A DNA stretch of 36,975 bases from RGIG1959 sp964564305 (GTDB lineage Bacteria; Bacillota; Clostridia; Oscillospirales; Acutalibacteraceae). A model generated the notes under the pieces. The model saw only the letters and a list, made by a program, of their open reading frames with translations. It was not told the origin of the DNA and did not search any database. The DNA lies in NCBI GenBank assembly GCA_964564305.1, contig CAZMAM010000011.1:1-36975 (forward strand). The letters are read 5' to 3'. Positions within the stretch are counted from its first letter, which is position 1, and each line of letters opens with the position of its first letter. The position numbers and the translations under genes are program-made. Below, piece by piece: positions 32,391-36,975 of the stretch.

Positions 32391-33689
32391 TCAAGTTTCT
32401 ACCGTAATGTGCAGTGAGATATTTTGTACCAGCCAATCTAAATCTTCCTGTTTCACGCGAATGCAACCCGTGGTATGTTCATCTTGTGAAGAGATGGGTT
32501 TAGTATCGCGAAAAGCAGCTTTCGTAACATCTATAGAATACAGGTTGCTGTGAATAAAATAATCTTCGAAAAAAACCAAATAACCGAAAAATTTGACCTT
32601 GTCGTATTTTGGATAATACGAACTGATATATTCCTCATCCGACTTCTGTTCAATTCGAAAGATTCCCTTTGGCGTATCAGTGAATGCATCTCCGAAAATA
32701 CATGGAATCGCTTTACTCAACACATAAAATGCATAATCGGAAAAGTCAAAATCATTTCGGACAGGTATAATTGGTACATCGTGAAACGATGTGGATTTTT
32801 CATATACCTCTAAGCGTGACGCGGTTCGGTTTAACTTCAAATAATATCGATTGTCACAGTCCATGCTTAAAATGTCATTCTTGACAATAAGGTAAATTCC
32901 GCGATCACAGATTTTAATAAAACGGATAAAGGCATCTACGATGATTTTCGCATCATCGTAAAAGCTGACTGAAGGATTATAACAAAAGCTTTTACCTTGC
33001 CGATCTTTTAATAACGTCTGCAACGCCTCAGTCTGATCGCAAGCTGTCTTCGGATAACAAATATCACATTTGCTGTTCTCATTTTGATTTACGTATGAAC
33101 CTGTACAGCGGTCAAATTGCAATGATTTTAATATACAATTAACTCTGCTATGAAGACAGTCCACACTATCAACAAAGAAACGCATGAAATTCAGCTCATA
33201 GACCATACCATTCAATTTAACAGCGATCCATTTAAATATACCTGAAACTCGGTGTTGATCACAAAGGGGAAGGCCTCCGCTACCAGGTCCTGTATACACG
33301 TAAATTATATTCGGGTCACTGTGTTTTTGATCTTTTTGGATTTTTTGAATAATATTTTTGCCATTTCCTAGCTCTTTAGCTGACTCATCGACTACTTTAC
33401 ATTTGTACTCCTGACATTTTGACACCTGACAATCTTGACAATCTTGAAATACTTTTATTATTTTATTTCTCATGCATTGAATTTCATCTTTAATACCATT
33501 TTCAATGTCCAAGTCTTTGGGCCATAAGTGAAAATTACCGGTCTTTTTATCAACATTACCCTGACAATCCAATTCCCTGGGTTTCATTATTTCATATTCC
33601 CTGGGTTTCATTATTTCATACAACTTTCCAATTCCAATATGTTTTCCGGTTTTATCGACTATCTCTTTTATATCCTCAGTCACAATCAC
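32391..33689 (-). CDS. Protein with C-terminal L,D-transpeptidase (YkuD) fold, no signal peptide
   Basis: 432 residues. The C-terminal ~160 residues carry YkuD hallmarks: DTPKGIFRI, a His in YFIHSNLY (H380) and the catalytic-Cys motif TTGCIRV (C409, R411). Enzymes of this fold make 3-3 peptidoglycan cross-links or attach proteins. The N-terminal ~270 residues are of unknown type and Cys-rich (CQDCQVSKCQEYKC, CDICYPKTAC). No signal peptide or TM is visible, which is odd for a cell-wall enzyme. GTG at 33689 overlaps the stop of the CorA-like gene, with AAAGGAG 5 bases upstream; a second GTG at 33683 is possible. It contains a 24-bp tandem duplication near the start. Confidence 0.65.
   Translation of the reverse strand: MIVTEDIKEIVDKTGKHIGIGKLYEIMKPREYEIMKPRELDCQGNVDKKTGNFHLWPKDLDIENGIKDEIQCMRNKIIKVFQDCQDCQVSKCQEYKCKVVDESAKELGNGKNIIQKIQKDQKHSDPNIIYVYTGPGSGGLPLCDQHRVSGIFKWIAVKLNGMVYELNFMRFFVDSVDCLHSRVNCILKSLQFDRCTGSYVNQNENSKCDICYPKTACDQTEALQTLLKDRQGKSFCYNPSVSFYDDAKIIVDAFIRFIKICDRGIYLIVKNDILSMDCDNRYYLKLNRTASRLEVYEKSTSFHDVPIIPVRNDFDFSDYAFYVLSKAIPCIFGDAFTDTPKGIFRIEQKSDEEYISSYYPKYDKVKFFGYLVFFEDYFIHSNLYSIDVTKAAFRDTKPISSQDEHTTGCIRVKQEDLDWLVQNISLHITVET
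33572..33619. repeat. Perfect 24-bp tandem duplication inside the transpeptidase-fold gene
   Basis: Two identical 24-base units, 33572-33595 and 33596-33619 (each begins ATTCCCTGGG and ends ATTTCAT), in frame, encode the repeated octapeptide seen as EIMKPREYEIMKPREL near the N-terminus. The broken paralog has a different sequence here. Confidence 0.85.
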
Positions 33690-34960
33690 ACATCTCCTTT
33701 GGATTTTTTCCTCTTCCAGAAAATCCTAATAAAGGGTAAAAATACAATCAGCACCGCCGCCATAGTAATGCCGAAACTCACAAGCAAGGCTATTCGGCGC
33801 GTCGATAAAAAATCTACGATTTGCAAAACAGATGCAATAATAGACACTAATCCAAACACGGCAATAATCATCGTTATGATTGTTTCTCTCCGTGAATCAA
33901 TTTGATCTTGTTGTTCGTTGATCAAATTGATTTTAGCTTTGACCGTTGTCAATGATTCCTCTACACCTGTCATTGCAATCAACAGACGATAGATATCACA
34001 TATATTATTCCATCGAGATATCTGTGATGGTTCCAAAGTTCCGTATGCAATAAATTTCATCGCTTCCCACTTTACATCCTGAATGTTCTTGGAAAAACTT
34101 TTTCTTTCACGTCCTTGGAGAGAATGCCGCTGATAAATTTCCTCATCTAAAAGCAAACAAGAGTATTTTTGATGCATAACCAATAGCGTAAGAAGCAAAT
34201 CATTCGCAGATCGTTCATACAACGGTATCGAACTTTGCACATAGACAAAAGAAATATCCTGAGAAGAAATGGCACAACCCCACCCGTAATCCTCTGTATC
34301 CACATCTTTTGCTCCCGAAACATAAGCCAAATCTGTTTCCGATGAATCCTCAAAGTCTCGAGACAGTTCGATAAGCCTGTGTACATTATATGTAACCTTT
34401 CGTATAATATCCGTATTGGGAAATCGATGAGGAACATAGGCTACATTCATGCGATAAGCCTCTTTAAGTATCATGCGTAAGTTGTTCTCGTCCGGCTGAA
34501 ACCATGTCATTTTGGGATTAATTTGATTCAAAATGTGCGTTTGGATATCTTGCAAAAACAGAAGCTGATGCTGCTGAATATCCATATTTTCACTGAGATA
34601 TCCCGGATTAATGAATTGATATACATTTTGTGCATTCTTATTGCTGTAATCCAGATATACGGTAATAAATGCTACTCCATTGTAGAATGCAAAGAATTGA
34701 ATATCGGAAACCGGAAAATCAATTTCCGCAAATGAATGATGGATAAACATATTTAACCGATAACGACGAACAAAATTGCCGTTTACCCGACACTTTTTAT
34801 TCATGAGCTCAATAAAATCATCTGATTGAAATGGAATTGGCGTTCCCGGTACAGATATGTGATCCAAACCGCAACAATTATTAAACACCAACGGTAAAAT
34901 CAGAAAAATGCCTCGTTCAAGACTTTCCTTATCCTGTATTTGCCGCCAGTATTCATGCAT
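33686..34960 (-). CDS. CorA-like two-TM membrane protein, unknown function
   Basis: 424 residues from ATG 34960, preceded by GGGGGG with about 7-base spacing; in-frame ATG 34975 and TTG 35002 are less likely. A large soluble N-terminal part is followed by a helical stretch with TVKAKINLINEQQDQID just before two adjacent TM helices (about 362-381 and 389-410) and a basic end (WKRKKSKGDV). This is the arrangement of CorA-type proteins, but the GMN signature between the helices is absent, so magnesium transport is not implied. It is coupled by overlap to the transpeptidase-fold gene. Confidence 0.6.
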   Translation of the reverse strand: MHEYWRQIQDKESLERGIFLILPLVFNNCCGLDHISVPGTPIPFQSDDFIELMNKKCRVNGNFVRRYRLNMFIHHSFAEIDFPVSDIQFFAFYNGVAFITVYLDYSNKNAQNVYQFINPGYLSENMDIQQHQLLFLQDIQTHILNQINPKMTWFQPDENNLRMILKEAYRMNVAYVPHRFPNTDIIRKVTYNVHRLIELSRDFEDSSETDLAYVSGAKDVDTEDYGWGCAISSQDISFVYVQSSIPLYERSANDLLLTLLVMHQKYSCLLLDEEIYQRHSLQGRERKSFSKNIQDVKWEAMKFIAYGTLEPSQISRWNNICDIYRLLIAMTGVEESLTTVKAKINLINEQQDQIDSRRETIITMIIAVFGLVSIIASVLQIVDFLSTRRIALLVSFGITMAAVLIVFLPFIRIFWKRKKSKGDV

Positions 34961-34994
34961 AATAACGCCCCCCATTGTTTCGTACAACTCGAAG

Positions 34995-35096
34995 TTTTCC
35001 AATCTATTGTGTCAACATTCAATCCATCCGATTCACTTCATAACGAAAATTAAAAGCCTCATCTTCTTTTGGTGCATTCGATGACGAATGATACAA
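34995..35096. repeat. Intergenic repeat, copy B
   Basis: Partner of copy A (32275-32363). It contains a perfect TTGACA on the - strand (35015-35010) but no convincing -10 at the right distance. It lies between the polytopic membrane protein gene and the CorA-like gene. The other bases of 35003-35126 hold nothing else recognisable. Confidence 0.6.
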
Positions 35097-35126
35097 ATAC
35101 GCACTTTTGCTCTATTGTTTTCTTCC

Positions 35127-36161
35127 TTAAAATTTGCGCATGCTTCCGTTCTGCCATATTTCAACTTTTCCGTCTCTTAGATCTTGCAAAGTGCAAAGGT
35201 ATTTATGTGAATCAAAAAGCGTATCAATAAAAATACATGTTGTCATAGGCGCAAAAAAGCCCTCTCCCTCATCCAAATATAACCGATCACCCGGATTTAC
35301 TTTAATGATTTTGGGGTCGCTCTCTTCGGACTTTTCTTTTTTTGCAGCAGAGCTTCTTTGACTTTCTGTGTTCATGCGAGCATTTTGCACATCAGGTATC
35401 GAATCGGGTTGATGATAGGAATTGTCCGTTTCAACACTGCTTGAATTGCCTGAGAAAAGTGAAGGCAGAAAGAAAATCAATACGATTCCAATCAAAAGGG
35501 CAATGACAATGAGAGAAAGAATATTTTCTATCAATGCGACTAAAAGGGGAACTCCGGCAAATGCAACCACTCCTGCAACCACGATATGCCAAAGCAGGCT
35601 CTTTTCCGGAAGTAATATGATTAACAGGACGGACATGACAATAAGGACAATGAGAAGGACAATGAGCAAAACGGAAAATAAATCCTCGAGTGAATGGCCA
35701 GGCAATATTTTTTCAAATATTATCACAAGCCAATTGTATACCCATGGTGAAAATTCAGTAATACATATAAAAGCGGTCGATAAAGCAATAAGTGATAACG
35801 CAATAGTTCCAAAAACTTTGCGCACCACTGTTGCTGACAGATAGAAATCTATCATCATAAAAATAAACCCTAATGCCATGAGGCACACAATCGGAATAAC
35901 CACAACAGGTTTATAAAATACAGATACCGTTCCCCATGTAAAGGAGTGCCATATATCCGTTTCAATAGCCCGCCATTGCTCCTGAAAACCGCCATGAACA
36001 GAGTAAATAACAAGAGCCACCACAAAAACGACAGCCGATACGGCAATAACTAAGTAAGAGCAACACAGGGATGCATTTTGCATCGGATTTTCCAGAAATA
36101 ACTGGATTTTTCCTCGAATCCATGAAGATAATTTCAAAAACAGCTTACGAAAAAGTTGCAT
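35127..36161 (-). CDS. Polytopic membrane protein, unknown function
   Basis: 344 residues with about seven hydrophobic segments between residues 33 and 235: YLVIAVSAVVFVVALVIY, VVVIPIVCLMALGFIFMM and a very Leu/Ile/Val-rich run around 165-185 are clear. A polar C-terminal cytosolic part (about 240-344) is Ser/Lys/Glu-rich and ends in a small beta-rich domain (KVNPGDRLYLDEGEGFF). No family is recognised. A weak AGAGG precedes ATG 36161. It follows directly on the decayed transpeptidase-fold paralog, so the fusion point of the duplication lies just upstream. Confidence 0.6.
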   Translation of the reverse strand: MQLFRKLFLKLSSWIRGKIQLFLENPMQNASLCCSYLVIAVSAVVFVVALVIYSVHGGFQEQWRAIETDIWHSFTWGTVSVFYKPVVVIPIVCLMALGFIFMMIDFYLSATVVRKVFGTIALSLIALSTAFICITEFSPWVYNWLVIIFEKILPGHSLEDLFSVLLIVLLIVLIVMSVLLIILLPEKSLLWHIVVAGVVAFAGVPLLVALIENILSLIVIALLIGIVLIFFLPSLFSGNSSSVETDNSYHQPDSIPDVQNARMNTESQRSSAAKKEKSEESDPKIIKVNPGDRLYLDEGEGFFAPMTTCIFIDTLFDSHKYLCTLQDLRDGKVEIWQNGSMRKF

Positions 36162-36218
36162 GCAGATATTCTCAGCCTCTCAAACACATTTTAGGTTTTT
36201 GTCTTTTTGGACAATAAG

Positions 36219-36929
36219 TTAAATCCCGCGATCACAGATTTCTATAAAACGGATAAAGGCCTCTACAATGATTTTCGCATCATCGTAAAAGCTGACTGAA
36301 GGGTTATAACAAAAGCTTTTATTTTTTAATAATGTCTGCAAATCCGCCTCAGTCTGATCGCAAGCTGTCTTTGGATAACAAATATCACATTTGCTGTTTT
36401 CATTAGATTTATTTACGGATGAACCTAAACAGCGGTCAAATTGCAATGATTTTAAAATGCAATTAACGCTGTCAGCATTATCAACAAAGAAACGCATGAA
36501 ATTCAACTCATAGATTATACCATTCATTTTGACAGCGATACATTTAAATATACCGGAGTATCGGCGTTGATCAGAAAGATAAAGGCCTCTGCTACCATAT
36601 CTGGGATACACATAGAATATATTCGGCTCACTGTGTTCCTGATCATTTTGAATTGCTTCAATAGTACTAAGCCCCACCTCATCAACTACCTGACAGTTGG
36701 AGTGATTTTGAAATTCTTCTATTACTTTTTTTCTGTTGCATTGAATTTTGCATGCAATACAAACCTCGATATCCGAATCTTTGGGATATAAGTGATAATT
36801 ATAACTACCTGTATCCAGATTAAAATCGCGTTCCAGTTTTTTGGGCTCCATTGGCGTTGGTGTATTATACAATTGTCCAATATGTTTTCCGGTTTTCTCG
36901 AATATCTCGTTTTCATCATTAGGGAGCCT
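36219..36929 (-). pseudogene. Decayed, 3'-truncated second copy of the transpeptidase-fold gene
   Basis: Near-identical stretches to the 432-residue protein: YELNFMRFFVD, CILKSLQFDRC, ENSKCDICYPKTACDQTE, FCYNPSVSFYDDAKIIV and CDRGI. It stops at TAA 36219, exactly where the intact gene has TAC (GIYLIV becomes GI-stop). DNA similarity goes on for about 15 bases past the stop and then ends, so the whole YkuD catalytic domain is missing. At the 5' end the homologous frame (EKTGKHIG) has no start codon. The ATGATG after an AGAGG site (36919) is in another frame, implying a small frameshift. Positions 36930-36975 show nothing identifiable. Confidence 0.7.
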
Positions 36930-36975
36930 CTAATTAATAGGCTTCAGCCATATTTTTGCAGTTCCATCTTTTTTT

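Noticed and set aside
32078..32407. 109-residue + strand frame in the gap before the kinase operon
   Set aside because: No ribosome binding site, opposite to all neighbours, and it crosses the repeated intergenic block.
33686..34960. Calling the two-TM protein a CorA magnesium transporter
   Set aside because: The GMN signature between the helices is missing and the N-terminal part does not show the CorA pattern; only the membrane layout is similar.
36722..36919. 65-residue frame starting at ATGATG 36919
   Set aside because: Out of frame with the clear homology to the transpeptidase-fold protein; it is the product of the frameshift in the decayed copy.
1..36975. CRISPR arrays, tRNA or rRNA genes, transposase or integrase genes
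   Set aside because: Looked for regularly spaced repeats, cloverleaf-like ends and recombinase motifs; none seen in this window.

Overview
The window looks like a chromosomal segment of a Gram-positive, low-to-medium GC Clostridia-type bacterium (Oscillospiraceae/Ruminococcaceae-like by inference). The evidence is the gene order nusB - xseA - xseB - ispA - dxs - tlyA - nadK - argR - recN, a cdaA-cdaR pair, an Asp23/Gls24 protein, an OmpR-type two-component pair followed by an HtrA protease, AGGAGG-type ribosome binding sites, and sigma-A-like promoters. No rRNA, tRNA or CRISPR array was seen.

Layout. Positions 1-165 hold the tail of an unidentified gene. 296-4245 (+) carry cdaA, cdaR and prfC. 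14722-4402 (-) is one long, tightly overlapping housekeeping operon running from an Asp23-like gene to recN. It has a good promoter at 14754-14782, and several junctions are ATGA/GTGA overlaps. 14834-15330 is a scar zone: a decayed phage minor-head-protein fragment, a strong + promoter and an imperfect inverted-repeat element. 15330-18002 (+) carries a small membrane protein, an AAC(3)-like acetyltransferase and a ceramidase-like protein. 18235-22017 (+) carries a response regulator, a histidine kinase and an HtrA-like protease, and ends at an 18-bp perfect hairpin.

From about 22.1 kb the character changes. The DNA becomes visibly more AT-rich, genes are mostly on the - strand and mostly of unknown function, and there are frameshifts, truncated paralogs and repeated intergenic pieces. 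I read this as an accessory island that continues past the right edge. It contains: a broken small gene and an orphan MNT-type nucleotidyltransferase driven from divergent promoters; a P-loop protein; a membrane-anchored Thr/Pro-rich surface protein; two tandem YbjN-like proteins beside a CbbX-like AAA+ protein; a compact four-gene operon (P-loop kinase, guanylate-kinase-like protein, beta-helix/two-TM channel-like protein, 2-hydroxyacid dehydrogenase); and an L,D-transpeptidase-fold protein without signal peptide, coupled to a CorA-like two-TM protein. A decayed second copy of the transpeptidase-fold gene lies beyond a polytopic membrane protein.

The best candidates for something undescribed are the four-gene kinase/kinase/channel/dehydrogenase operon (32107-28752) and the partly duplicated transpeptidase-fold/membrane-protein module next to it (32391-36929). 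All functions beyond fold recognition there are inference.
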